Made by a program: the position numbers and the translations under genes
Notes under the pieces: generated by a model
Database searches by the model: none
The model's input: the letters and a program-made list of their open reading frames with translations, nothing else
What the model was told of the DNA's origin: nothing
Part shown: positions 1 to 7,852 of the stretch, piece after piece
How the letters are laid out: the number at the start of each line of letters is the position of its first letter
Numbering within the stretch: position 1 is the stretch's first letter
NCBI GenBank assembly: GCA_903838055.1
Contig: CAILWV010000077.1
Coordinates: 1 to 64,000, forward strand
DNA: 64,000 bases
Direction of reading: 5' to 3'
Source: an uncultured Bacteroidota bacterium
Lineage (GTDB): Bacteria > Bacteroidota > Bacteroidia > Flavobacteriales > Flavobacteriaceae

Positions 1-54
1 AAGCTTGTTTTTAAGCCTTTCCTTTTTTACAAAACTCAACTTAAATCCAAAAAT

Positions 55-86
55 TAACCTCGCTTAAATTGACTTAAACGAGGTTT
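55..86. terminator. intrinsic terminator hairpin
   Basis: Arms TAACCTCG and CGAGGTTTA, extended inward by TTAA/TTAA across one mismatch, are followed on the plus strand by a T-rich run (about 87-104). It would end a plus-strand transcript entering from the left edge. It may also act on the minus strand below the zinc-ribbon block. Confidence 0.55.
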
Positions 87-126
87 AATTTTATTCTTTT
101 TTTTGAAATTTTACTTTTTAGGAGAG

Positions 127-158
127 TTGCGCAACAGCTACTGCTGTTATAGGCAGTT
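127..158 (+). repeat. left flank repeat of the zinc-ribbon block
   Basis: The site reads TTGCGC, 13 bases, then GTTATAGGCAGTT. Inside it AACAGC and GCTGTT form a small hairpin. The same two boxes occur in inverted orientation at 1503-1531, just upstream of the three-gene minus-strand block. The pair may mark the ends of a gene cassette. That is inference from two copies only. Confidence 0.45.
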
Positions 159-179
159 GATTTTCGTCTAAATTATATT

Positions 180-416
180 TTATTTTCTTTTATTGAGCAC
201 TTCTTTAACTGCTGCGCAAATTTCATAATTTTCAATTTTCAATGCTGACTCAGACATGAAATGTAATAGCTCATTATCCCAAGATTCAAATTCATTCATT
301 AATTCCTCTTTGCTTTTGTGCATGCAGTACTCAAGCACATTTTCTAATGCATTGTCTGATGCTTCTTTATACTTTCTAATTGTGGACTCAAAATCGTCCT
401 CATTTAACATTCCCAT
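180..416 (-). CDS. small acidic protein of unknown function
   Basis: This is a 78-residue protein beginning MGMLNEDDFESTIRKY. I do not recognise the family. It is mostly predicted helix, rich in Glu and Lys, with two cysteines (in EYCMHK and EICAAV) and no membrane segment. The frame stays open upstream to 539, but that extension lies inside the 3' end of the CpXC gene, which ends at 430 and codes there for a convincing Cys-rich tail. The ATG at 416 follows a purine-rich AGAAAG stretch and fits a start 13 bases after the upstream stop. It is the last gene of the minus-strand block 1461-180. Confidence 0.6.
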   Translation of the reverse strand: MGMLNEDDFESTIRKYKEASDNALENVLEYCMHKSKEELMNEFESWDNELLHFMSESALKIENYEICAAVKEVLNKRK

Positions 417-429
417 AGTCTTTCTATTT

Positions 430-933
430 TTATGTATGCCTAGGACATTCAGTTGGATCAAAGTAAAGACAGCCAGAAGTAGAATCACCATCACATATGT
501 CGCAAGTCCAAAAATTGTCATGATATGGCATAAAATCACTTCTATTGCGTACAGTTCTCACTGTTAGTTTACTAGGATATTCTAATTCATATATTTTCTC
601 TTTAAATTTATCCCAATCTGAAAATTTTATAATCTTATTAAGATAATGTAGCTCGCCATGCATTTTCTTTAATTCCATTATCTCATTATCAATCTCGTGG
701 ATATTATTTGGGTGAAAATAAACGGCAAATTGTTTTTGATGGTTGCAATATAAAAGGCCTGTTTTGATCTGGAATTTATTTGAACAATTATTACACTTTA
801 CAAAATTTATTTCATTATTTAATATCTTGGAAGCTATGCCATTTAATTCTTCATTAACAGTATAATATATTTCTTGTTCAGAAAATGCTTTGCAGCTTGG
901 GCAAGGAATATTATGTTTTACAATTTTAGCCAT
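430..933 (-). CDS. CpXC-domain zinc-ribbon protein
   Basis: A 167-residue cytoplasmic protein. The N-terminus has CPSC (about residues 11-14), followed near residues 47-50 by CNNC, the pattern of the CpXC family (presumed zinc ribbon). A second Cys cluster, CDIC with further Cys near the C-terminus (CLYF, ECPRHT), may form another metal site. CpXC proteins have no established biochemical function. The start is 6 bases after the stop of the preceding gene (940), so the two are surely co-transcribed. The role is unknown. A nucleic-acid or protein-binding adaptor is only a guess. Confidence 0.7.
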   Translation of the reverse strand: MAKIVKHNIPCPSCKAFSEQEIYYTVNEELNGIASKILNNEINFVKCNNCSNKFQIKTGLLYCNHQKQFAVYFHPNNIHEIDNEIMELKKMHGELHYLNKIIKFSDWDKFKEKIYELEYPSKLTVRTVRNRSDFMPYHDNFWTCDICDGDSTSGCLYFDPTECPRHT

Positions 934-939
934 TCCAGA

Positions 940-1461
940 TTAAATAGTGAATTCATTACTAACTGGGAAATTTATAATATATACAAAAATAATTGCACAA
1001 AGGCCTAAAGCTTTTGCTTTATCCATGGTAAAATTACTTTTATCAATAGTTAAGCTTGGATACCCTTTTTTTAATTGTAAAGCACCCCCTAAATTTTTCC
1101 CACCAATATATCCATTATCTAATGATTTTAAGAATGCTTGAAATTTGATGATTTTTTCGTTAGAGGGAAGTTTATTTAATGTTGTTATTGGTAATAATAA
1201 TTCATCGATATAATCAACGACAACTTGTCTGTCTGAAATTGAATTAAACTCATCATATGATTTAGTTAATTCCTTTAAAATTTCGAGTGAATACTGTAAA
1301 GATAAAATACCACTATATTTGGTAACTGCTTGAGAGCAATTATAACAATAACCTCCAGTATTGTCTTTTGAATACAAGCCGAATGCGTAGTCTAGTTCAC
1401 CACAACTAGGGCAATTTTTAGCACCAAGCTTTTTTGATAATTCGATAATAAAATTTTTCAT
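940..1461 (-). CDS. zinc-ribbon protein with C-terminal hydrophobic segment
   Basis: A 173-residue protein of unrecognised family. A four-cysteine zinc ribbon is visible at the N-terminus (CPSC near residues 17-20 and CYNC near 39-42). The middle is helical and charged. The last 25 residues contain one hydrophobic stretch (ALGLCAIIFVYIINF) that could anchor it in the membrane. It is the first gene of a tightly spaced three-gene minus-strand block. The ATG is preceded by an AAAGAG purine stretch. The zinc ribbon resembles those found in DNA-handling proteins, but no catalytic domain is visible. Confidence 0.65.
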   Translation of the reverse strand: MKNFIIELSKKLGAKNCPSCGELDYAFGLYSKDNTGGYCYNCSQAVTKYSGILSLQYSLEILKELTKSYDEFNSISDRQVVVDYIDELLLPITTLNKLPSNEKIIKFQAFLKSLDNGYIGGKNLGGALQLKKGYPSLTIDKSNFTMDKAKALGLCAIIFVYIINFPVSNEFTI

Positions 1462-1502
1462 CTCTTTTGTTTATTTAGGTTTCTTATTTACGCTATTATT
1501 TT

Positions 1503-1531
1503 AATTGCCTATAACTTATGTATAGGCGCAA
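1503..1531 (-). repeat. right flank repeat of the zinc-ribbon block
   Basis: Read on the minus strand this is TTGCGC, 10 bases, GTTATAGGCAATT. It matches the left site at 127-158 in box sequence and order but is inverted. It also folds as GCCTATA, 7-base loop, TATAGGC. It lies about 40 bases upstream of the first gene of the block, so an operator role is an alternative to a cassette end. Confidence 0.45.
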
Positions 1532-1686
1532 TAAACATTCGCTTATCACCTTAATTTGGTTCTATATGCGATACTTTGTATCGTTTATTCATCAAATATA
1601 TAAATTATCTTAATATATGTAAAAAAGGATACATTATTTTTTAATAGGTAATCTTTAAAAATTATAATTTCACAAAAGACATAACC

Positions 1687-1830
1687 ACTCTAGCCCTGAC
1701 AGAAGTGGAAATCCTGGTATTGCGAACCTAAATAGTTGTAGGAAATTGCTTCGTTCTTAGCAATACAAGATTGCAACGGATGGCAGGAAGTATCTTTATT
1801 AAAATGCCTATAGTTTCGCTACAAAAAAAA
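1687..1830 (+). repeat. dispersed flavobacterial intergenic repeat, copy 1
   Basis: About 144 bases beginning with AGCCCTGACAGAAGTGG and ending with TTTCGCTAC plus an A run. An inner inverted repeat (TATTGCGAAC near 1718, GTTCTTAGCAATA near 1753) is enclosed by an outer pair, ATCCTG and GGCAGGA. A diverged second copy lies on the minus strand at 58189-58326 with the same order of blocks. I recall similar intergenic sequences in other flavobacteria. Whether it is a mobile element or a structured RNA cannot be told here. Confidence 0.6.
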
Positions 1831-1854
1831 GGGTTAACAAAAAATTGTCAACCC
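1831..1854. terminator. bidirectional terminator, below the M13 peptidase gene
   Basis: GGGTTAACAA and TTGTCAACCC pair over a 4-base loop with one mismatch. An A run lies on the left and a T run on the right, so it can act on both strands. It sits 24 bases below the stop of the minus-strand peptidase gene. Confidence 0.75.
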
Positions 1855-1877
1855 TTTTTAGTAGTATCATAAATTTG

Positions 1878-3914
1878 TTACCAAATAACCACTCGCAAAG
1901 AATCGGGTTGGTACATTGGACTACCTGGTTTTATGTTAAATGCTTTATAAAACTCTGGAATATTGCTTAATGGTCCATTAATTCTGTATTGAGCAGGCGC
2001 ATGCACATCACTCATTATTTGTTGCGAAAGTGCTTCTTTGTTGGTATTTACCATCCATGCATATCCGTAAGCCAAGAAATAACGTTGATCAGGATTGAGT
2101 TTGCTAATTATTTCTTTACTAGTGTATTGTTTGGTTTTCTTGAAGGCCTCATACCCCATTTCTACCCCACCTAAATCGGCAATATTCTCTCCCTGTGTAG
2201 CAGAACCATTGATGTTTTTATCACCAACTTTATACTTGTTAAACTGCGAAACAATTAATCCGGTTTTAGTTTGAAATTTCTTTAAATCTTCGGCAGTCCA
2301 CCAATTGTTTAGGTTTCCTTTATCGTCATACTGGCTACCTTGATCATCAAATCCGTGGGTGATCTCGTGTCCAAAAGTGGAACCTCCAATAATTCCGTAA
2401 AGGATAGCATCATCGGGCATTCTTCCTTCAAATCCTGGTACTAAAATATTACAAGCAGGAACGCATATTTCATTATTGCTTGGGTTATAATAAGCATTGT
2501 ATGTTTGAGGATACATGCTCCATTCACTTCTGTCAACAGGTTTTCCGTATTTGTTAGTCATGTATTGGTATTGCCAAAGATTAGTTGCCATTACGTTTTT
2601 GCAATATGATTTTCTATCAATCACCACGCTACTCATGTCTTTCCATTTGTCGGGATAACCTACTTTCATTACAATTTTGCTCAATTTATTTAGTGCTTTT
2701 ACTTTGGTTTCGGCACTCATCCAATCTAATTTTTTAATGTGTTCAGCATAAACATCACGGATGTTGTTTCCTATTTCTAACAATTTTTCTTTAGATCCAG
2801 CCGGCAAATAATCTTTCACATACACCTGCCCTATTAATTCCCCAAGAGAACCATCAGTTTGTTCAACAGAGCGCTTCCATCTTGGTTTTTGTTTTTTTAC
2901 ACCACCCATAACGGTAGAGTAAAATTTGAAATTTTGATTTTCAATAGCTGCGTTCAAATAAGAGGCGTAGGTATTTACTAAATCCCATTTTAGATAGGTT
3001 TTCCAATCGGCAATTGGGTAACTTTTAATATAGCCGTTAAGAGCTTTGTAAAATTCAGGTTGCCCAACAATAACCGAATCTGCTTTGGCAATTCCCAGAT
3101 CTTTTAAGGAACTACTCCAGTCGATATTTGGGGTAAGTGTTTTAAATTGTGCTACACTCATTTTGTTATAATTTTTCACCGGGTCGCGTAGTGCTTCTAA
3201 CTTGCGAGAAGCTTTAGCTAAATCGGTTTCCAATTTCATTATAGAAGTAGCATTTTTAGCTGCCTCAGCAGGACTTACTCCCAATAATTGCATCATTGCT
3301 TGAATGTGTTTTACATATTCAGTTCGGATGTTTACGGTTTCGGCATCGGTATTAAAATAATAATCACGTTGGCCAAGTCCTAACCCACCTTGCATAAATT
3401 GCAATGCATTTTTAGAACTAATTTTATCGTCTTGAGAAACATAAAAACTGAATGCTGCTCCTGATCCAATGGTATGTAAATGTGCTATAGTTTTTAGCAA
3501 ACTAGGAACATCGGAAATTGCGTTAATATTTTCAAATTCCGATTTTAATGGCGTAATTCCTGCTTTATCAATCGAAACAGAATCCATTGCAGAAGCATAA
3601 AAATCACCAATCTTTTGCACATTACTTCCTTTTGCTGCAGAAGTTTCTTTGGCCGAAGTTTCGCAAATAGATTTAATTTGATTGTTGATAGTGTCTTGAA
3701 TCATTCGGAATATTCCGTTACTTCTTTCAGAAGATGGAATAGGATGCTGCTTGAACCAACCACCATTAGCATAATGAAAGAAATCTTCAGACGGGCTAAT
3801 TGTAGTATCTCTATTGGTGATTAAAGGGTCTACAAAAGAGGCTTCTTTTTTAGTACAACTAACCAAATTTATGGTAATAAAAGCAACGGTTGCAATTTTT
3901 TGAATAATTTTCAT
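1878..3914 (-). CDS. M13 family metallopeptidase lipoprotein (PepO/neprilysin-like)
   Basis: A 678-residue zinc endopeptidase of the neprilysin family, full length for the group. The N-terminus (MKIIQKIATVAFITINLVSC) is a lipoprotein signal with the lipobox Cys at about residue 20, so it should sit in the outer membrane or periplasm. The N-terminal M13 domain spans roughly 35-415. The catalytic domain carries the zinc motif HEITH (516-520) and the third ligand in ENIAD (E576, D580). It probably degrades small peptides. It is monocistronic, divergent from porX, and followed by a strong terminator at 1831-1854. Confidence 0.93.
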   Translation of the reverse strand: MKIIQKIATVAFITINLVSCTKKEASFVDPLITNRDTTISPSEDFFHYANGGWFKQHPIPSSERSNGIFRMIQDTINNQIKSICETSAKETSAAKGSNVQKIGDFYASAMDSVSIDKAGITPLKSEFENINAISDVPSLLKTIAHLHTIGSGAAFSFYVSQDDKISSKNALQFMQGGLGLGQRDYYFNTDAETVNIRTEYVKHIQAMMQLLGVSPAEAAKNATSIMKLETDLAKASRKLEALRDPVKNYNKMSVAQFKTLTPNIDWSSSLKDLGIAKADSVIVGQPEFYKALNGYIKSYPIADWKTYLKWDLVNTYASYLNAAIENQNFKFYSTVMGGVKKQKPRWKRSVEQTDGSLGELIGQVYVKDYLPAGSKEKLLEIGNNIRDVYAEHIKKLDWMSAETKVKALNKLSKIVMKVGYPDKWKDMSSVVIDRKSYCKNVMATNLWQYQYMTNKYGKPVDRSEWSMYPQTYNAYYNPSNNEICVPACNILVPGFEGRMPDDAILYGIIGGSTFGHEITHGFDDQGSQYDDKGNLNNWWTAEDLKKFQTKTGLIVSQFNKYKVGDKNINGSATQGENIADLGGVEMGYEAFKKTKQYTSKEIISKLNPDQRYFLAYGYAWMVNTNKEALSQQIMSDVHAPAQYRINGPLSNIPEFYKAFNIKPGSPMYQPDSLRVVIW

Positions 3915-4069
3915 ATAAATAACTTTAAATAAAATTAATAATAATACTTGTCAAATCTACTGATTTTTAATCTTGGAAGAAAATTATTTTTATTTGTAAA
4001 CTATTTTACAATAATTTTAGCATTACCATCGTTCTAATTAGAGTAAATTGCACAACAATTATAGATATT

Positions 4070-5650
4070 ATGGAGAAAATAAAAATACTTTGGGTGGATG
4101 ATGAAATTGATTTATTAAAGCCACACATCCTTTTTTTAGAAATGAAAAATTATGAAGTCACTACTTGTAATAATGGTAGAGATGCTGTAGATATTTTTGC
4201 AGATACTAATTTTGACGTTGTTTTTCTAGATGAAAACATGCCTGGAATGAGTGGTTTGGAAACCTTAGCGGAAATTAAAGAAAAGAAATCCTCTACACCG
4301 GTAATCATGATTACCAAAAGCGAGGAAGAATATATCATGGAGGAAGCAATTGGCTCAAAGATTGCCGATTATCTAATCAAGCCTGTAAATCCGAATCAGA
4401 TATTATTAAGTTTAAAAAAGAATCTAGACCATTCGAGATTAATTTCTGAAAAAACTACTTTAGATTACCAAAAAGAATTCCGAAAAATTGCAATGGATTT
4501 ATCGATGGTGAATTCCTATCAGGAATGGGTGGAATTATATAAAAAATTGATTTTTTGGGAATTAGAATTGGAAAATATAGAAGATACCAATTTGATTTCT
4601 ATTTTGGAATCCCAAAAACTAGAAGCAAATTCGCAATTTGGCAAATTTATTGAGCGTAATTATGAAGATTGGTTTGCTTTGCCAGTTCGCCAAGGATCGG
4701 GTGAACAAAAAGTGGATAAGCCGGTTCAATCACATACTCTTTTTAGAGAATTAGTGGTTCCTGAATTAGTAAAAAAAGATAAGCCTATACTTTTTGTGGT
4801 GATTGATAATCTGCGTTACGACCAATGGAAAGTAATGGAAAGCACGCTAAACAATTACTACAAATTAGAAAAAGAGGTTCCTTATTATGCCATATTGCCA
4901 ACAGCCACACAATATGCCAGAAATGCTATTTTCTCAGGTTTAACACCTCTTGAAATGGAAAAACAGTTTCCGCAATATTGGAAAAATGATGTAGATGAAG
5001 GAGGTAAAAATTTGTATGAGGCAGAATTCCTAACAGCACATTTAAAGCGATTGGGATTGAATCTTAAACAAGATTACTTTAAAATTACCAATCTTGCTGC
5101 AGGTAAAAAATTAGCAGATAATTTCAGAACACTAAAAGACAATAATCTGGTAACGTTGGTTTATAATTTTGTGGATATGTTATCTCACGCTAAAACCGAA
5201 ATGGATGTAGTTAAAGAATTGGCATCAGATGATAAAGCATATAGATCATTAACGCTTAGTTGGTTTAAAAATTCGCCTTTATTGGATATTATCCAACAGG
5301 CACAAAAACTTGGATTCAAATTAATTATTACTACCGATCACGGGACTATCAATGTAAAAAATCCTTCGAAAGTAATTGGAGATAAAAACACGAGTTTAAA
5401 TTTAAGATACAAAACTGGGCGAAGTTTAACTTATGAAGAAAAAGAAGTTTATGCTGTTAAAGATCCTAAAAAAATTGGATTACCTGCAATAAACATGAGT
5501 AGTTCTTATATTTTTGGGAAAAATGATTATTTCTTAGCTTATGTAAATAACTACAACCATTATGTAAGTTATTATAAAAACACCTACCAACACGGAGGAA
5601 TATCCCTAGAAGAAGTAATTGTACCCTTTTTAGTGTTTAATCCGAGGTAA
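4070..5650 (+). CDS. porX: PorX: response regulator fused to alkaline-phosphatase/PglZ domain
   Basis: A 526-residue cytoplasmic regulator of type IX secretion. Residues 1-120 form a receiver with acidic pair D10/D11, phospho-acceptor D54, T82 and K104. A helical linker follows, and from about 230 a PglZ/alkaline-phosphatase-fold domain carries metal-site motifs VIDNLRYDQW and TTDHGT. In characterised PorX the phosphorylated protein acts in PorXY-SigP control of secretion genes and its phosphatase domain cleaves nucleotides. No porY is in this window. Two likely T9SS substrates are encoded here (37779-38870 and 55919-57283). The gene ends in a long hairpin terminator. Confidence 0.93.
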   Translation: MEKIKILWVDDEIDLLKPHILFLEMKNYEVTTCNNGRDAVDIFADTNFDVVFLDENMPGMSGLETLAEIKEKKSSTPVIMITKSEEEYIMEEAIGSKIADYLIKPVNPNQILLSLKKNLDHSRLISEKTTLDYQKEFRKIAMDLSMVNSYQEWVELYKKLIFWELELENIEDTNLISILESQKLEANSQFGKFIERNYEDWFALPVRQGSGEQKVDKPVQSHTLFRELVVPELVKKDKPILFVVIDNLRYDQWKVMESTLNNYYKLEKEVPYYAILPTATQYARNAIFSGLTPLEMEKQFPQYWKNDVDEGGKNLYEAEFLTAHLKRLGLNLKQDYFKITNLAAGKKLADNFRTLKDNNLVTLVYNFVDMLSHAKTEMDVVKELASDDKAYRSLTLSWFKNSPLLDIIQQAQKLGFKLIITTDHGTINVKNPSKVIGDKNTSLNLRYKTGRSLTYEEKEVYAVKDPKKIGLPAINMSSSYIFGKNDYFLAYVNNYNHYVSYYKNTYQHGGISLEEVIVPFLVFNPR

Positions 5651-5662
5651 TATTTTTTAATC

Positions 5663-5721
5663 ACAGATTATAAGTATTTCAGGTGTTCTCAATTAGAATC
5701 CTTGAAATTCTTATAATCTGT
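5663..5721 (+). terminator. terminator of porX
   Basis: A strong hairpin with outer arms ACAGATTATAAG and CTTATAATCTGT (12 perfect pairs) continues inward as ATTTCAGG and CCTTGAAAT across a T/T mismatch. It is followed by TTTCTT. It lies 13 bases after the porX stop. Confidence 0.75.
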
Positions 5722-5732
5722 TTCTTATTAAT

Positions 5733-5740
5733 TATATTTG
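5733..5740 (+). promoter_or_regulatory. -7 box for tsaE
   Basis: TATATTTG matches the Bacteroidetes -7 consensus TAnnTTTG. It lies 29 bases before the ATG at 5770 and after the porX terminator. No good -33 TTG was found at normal spacing. It supports 5770 over an earlier in-frame start inside the terminator. Confidence 0.55.
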
Positions 5741-5769
5741 CAAAACCAAATTTACCAATTTTTAAAACA

Positions 5770-6177
5770 ATGGAAATTATTTTTTCCTTATCGGAAATCG
5801 ATACAGTTGCAGAAAAAATACTTGCAGAAAATCCGAAAAAAGTTCTCCTTTTTAATGGAAACATGGGTGTTGGAAAAACAACTTTAATTAAATCTTTAGC
5901 TAAAAAACTAGGGGTAATTGACGCTACTAGTAGTCCAACCTTTTCTTTAGTTAATGAGTATCAAATATCTAATAATCAATATATTTATCATTTTGATGTA
6001 TATCGACTTAAAAATGAAATAGAAGCTATGGATATGGGTATTGATGAATATCTATATTCTGGTAACTGGTGTTTTATTGAATGGCCAGAAAACATTCCAA
6101 GTTTAATTCCTGAAGAACATTCTACAATTACTATTGAACTACTGCCAGAAGGAAAAAGAAGATTGGTATTAGTGTAA
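5770..6177 (+). CDS. tsaE: TsaE, tRNA t6A biosynthesis ATPase
   Basis: A 135-residue P-loop protein required with TsaB/C/D for N6-threonylcarbamoyladenosine at position 37 of ANN-decoding tRNAs. The Walker A motif GNMGVGKTT is at residues 30-38. Further family features are TSSPTFSLVNEY, YHFDVYRL and the WPE motif in FIEWPENI. The frame is open back to 5683, but that stretch overlaps the porX terminator and the promoter box, and the family begins near the MEIIFSL start, so 5770 is chosen. The length is normal. Confidence 0.93.
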   Translation: MEIIFSLSEIDTVAEKILAENPKKVLLFNGNMGVGKTTLIKSLAKKLGVIDATSSPTFSLVNEYQISNNQYIYHFDVYRLKNEIEAMDMGIDEYLYSGNWCFIEWPENIPSLIPEEHSTITIELLPEGKRRLVLV

Positions 6178-6180
6178 AAA

Positions 6181-6188
6181 TATTTTTG
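6181..6188 (+). promoter_or_regulatory. -7 box for ald
   Basis: TATTTTTG fits TAnnTTTG and begins 4 bases after the tsaE stop. It predicts a transcript start near 6193, directly before the inverted repeat that covers the ald start codon. Confidence 0.5.
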
Positions 6189-6194
6189 TAACTT

Positions 6195-6222
6195 GTGCCA
6201 TAATTTTCTATTTCTATGGCAC
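6195..6222. promoter_or_regulatory. inverted repeat covering the ald start codon
   Basis: GTGCCATA (6195-6202) and TATGGCAC (6215-6222) are perfect 8-base arms around a 12-base spacer. The right arm contains the ald ATG (6216). It could be a repressor or Lrp-type operator, or an mRNA hairpin hiding the start codon. Function is inferred, the symmetry is seen. Confidence 0.5.
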
Positions 6223-7409
6223 TTACTCCATTTACAAAACAGCAATTACTACCTCAAGAAGAAAAGCTAGAAATTTCTAGAAATAAAAGTGAGTTATTTA
6301 TTGGTATTCCTAAAGAAACAAGTTACCAGGAAAGACGTATTTGTTTAACTCCTGATGCTGTACAATCGCTTACAGCCCATGGGCATCGCATATTGATGGA
6401 AGCGGGAGCTGGAGAAAGTTCAAGCTATAGCGATACGGAATACAGCGATGCAGGTGCCGAAATCACGCAAGACACCAAAAAGGTTTTTTCTTGTCCGATT
6501 TTATTAAAAGTAGAACCGCCTACAATGGCAGAAATTGAATTGATGCAATTTAACGCTATCATTATTTCTGCTATTCAATTAAAAACTAGAAAGAAAGAAT
6601 ATTTTGAGGCACTTACACAAAAGAAAATCACAGCATTAGCATTTGAATATATTAAAGATGAAGACGGCTCCTACCCTGCTGTAAAATCATTAAGCGAAAT
6701 TGCAGGTACAGCTTCAATATTAATTTCTGCCGAATTAATGATCAACCAACAATTTGGAAAAGGATTGTTATTCGGAAATATTACCGGAGTTCCTCCAACT
6801 GAAGTAGTTATTATTGGCGCAGGAACTGTAGGTGAATTTGCAGCAAAATCAGCACTCGGATTAGGAGCAAGTGTAAAAGTATTTGATAATTCTATTACAA
6901 AACTCCGAAGATTGCAAAATAATTTAAATGAACGAATTTTTACTTCTACTATACAACCCAAAGCATTGTTAAAAGCTTTACGCCGTTGTGATGTTGCAAT
7001 TGGAGCTATGCGAGGTAAAGAAAGATGTCCTATTGTAGTTACAGAAACTATGGTAGAACATATGAAAAAAGGAGCAGTAATTGTGGATGTAAGTATTGAT
7101 ACCGGTGGTTGTTTTGAAACTTCAGAAATCACTACCCATGAAAAACCTACTTTTATAAAAAATAATGTTATCCATTATTGTGTTCCTAACATTCCGTCGC
7201 GCTATTCCAAAACAGCATCACTTTCTATTAGCAATATTATTACCCCCTATTTACTTCAGATTGCTGAAGATGGCGGAATTGAAAGCGCAATTCGTTGTAA
7301 TAATGGTTTAAAAAATGGCGTCTATTTGTACCACGGAATAGTAACTAACAAAGCTATTGGAGATTGGTTTAACTTGAATGTTAGCGATATTAATTTAATT
7401 GTTTTTTAA
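6216..7409 (+). CDS. ald: alanine dehydrogenase
   Basis: A 397-residue NAD-dependent enzyme interconverting L-alanine with pyruvate and ammonia. The N-terminal AlaDh/PNT domain has the GIPKETSYQERRICLTP motif. The Rossmann dinucleotide site is GAGTVGEFAAKSALGLGA (about 206-223), followed by the VIVDVSIDTGGCFET segment typical of alanine dehydrogenases. About 28 residues precede the usual enzyme start, which I recall as normal in flavobacterial homologues. The start codon lies in one arm of an inverted repeat. The short DUF4258-type gene follows downstream. Confidence 0.92.
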   Translation: MALTPFTKQQLLPQEEKLEISRNKSELFIGIPKETSYQERRICLTPDAVQSLTAHGHRILMEAGAGESSSYSDTEYSDAGAEITQDTKKVFSCPILLKVEPPTMAEIELMQFNAIIISAIQLKTRKKEYFEALTQKKITALAFEYIKDEDGSYPAVKSLSEIAGTASILISAELMINQQFGKGLLFGNITGVPPTEVVIIGAGTVGEFAAKSALGLGASVKVFDNSITKLRRLQNNLNERIFTSTIQPKALLKALRRCDVAIGAMRGKERCPIVVTETMVEHMKKGAVIVDVSIDTGGCFETSEITTHEKPTFIKNNVIHYCVPNIPSRYSKTASLSISNIITPYLLQIAEDGGIESAIRCNNGLKNGVYLYHGIVTNKAIGDWFNLNVSDINLIVF

Positions 7410-7443
7410 TACTTGGGGTTATTATATATTTCAATGATTAGAT

Positions 7444-7451
7444 TACATTTG
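7444..7451 (+). promoter_or_regulatory. -7 box before the DUF4258-like gene
   Basis: TACATTTG fits TAnnTTTG 17 bases before the ATG at 7468. A -33 box at normal spacing is not obvious. Confidence 0.4.
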
Positions 7452-7467
7452 TAAAAATTATATTATA

Positions 7468-7845
7468 ATGAAGTTTTACCAACGTTTTGCATACTATTTA
7501 ATAGGATTAGTTATTGGATGTTTTTTTGTAGCAGCAATATTATCAGGAAAAGATACACGTTGCAATTATTTTCCAAATGCTAGAGTATTAAATGACATAA
7601 GAAATAAACCATTTAATTATAGTATTGAAGCCTCCCGAAAATTATCGGAGGATTGGATTGATACCTTAGATATTAAAAACACGCTTACCTATGGCGATGT
7701 TGATTTTGATAAAAGTAATATTTCTTACCAAAAAGGAAAACTTTATATCATTCAAGGACAAACAGCAAAAAAAGACACTATTATCCTTAGAGTTATTAAT
7801 TATCCAAGCAAAGCTGTTTTAGAAGATATTATTCGTAAGAAATAA
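7468..7845 (+). CDS. DUF4258-like protein
   Basis: A 125-residue protein with one N-terminal membrane segment (residues 8-26). The remaining domain carries KLSEDWIDTLDIKNTLTYGDVDFDKSN and a closing strand pair, which I match from memory to flavobacterial DUF4258 proteins that commonly follow ald. The function is unknown. Membrane anchoring with the domain facing outward is likely. It sits 7 bases before the next gene, so the two are probably co-transcribed. Confidence 0.65.
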   Translation: MKFYQRFAYYLIGLVIGCFFVAAILSGKDTRCNYFPNARVLNDIRNKPFNYSIEASRKLSEDWIDTLDIKNTLTYGDVDFDKSNISYQKGKLYIIQGQTAKKDTIILRVINYPSKAVLEDIIRKK

Positions 7846-7852
7846 CTGACTT

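Larger units (their letters stand above)
1462..1877. other. 416-base intergenic region
   Basis: No gene is visible. It holds the flank repeat at 1503-1531, a small palindrome CGATAC-TTT-GTATCG at about 1570-1584, the dispersed repeat at 1687-1830 and a terminator at 1831-1854. No clear TAnnTTTG box is seen in front of the minus-strand block. Confidence 0.6.

Noticed and set aside
417..539. Longer form of the small protein at 180-416 with a hydrophobic N-terminal segment
   Set aside because: The extension overlaps the 3' end of the CpXC gene, where the other frame has a convincing Cys-rich tail. The ATG at 416 follows a purine-rich stretch and fits the operon spacing.
5683..5769. Upstream in-frame start for tsaE giving a membrane-like leader
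   Set aside because: It begins inside the porX terminator hairpin and before the -7 box at 5733-5740. TsaE is cytoplasmic and the family starts at the 5770 ATG.
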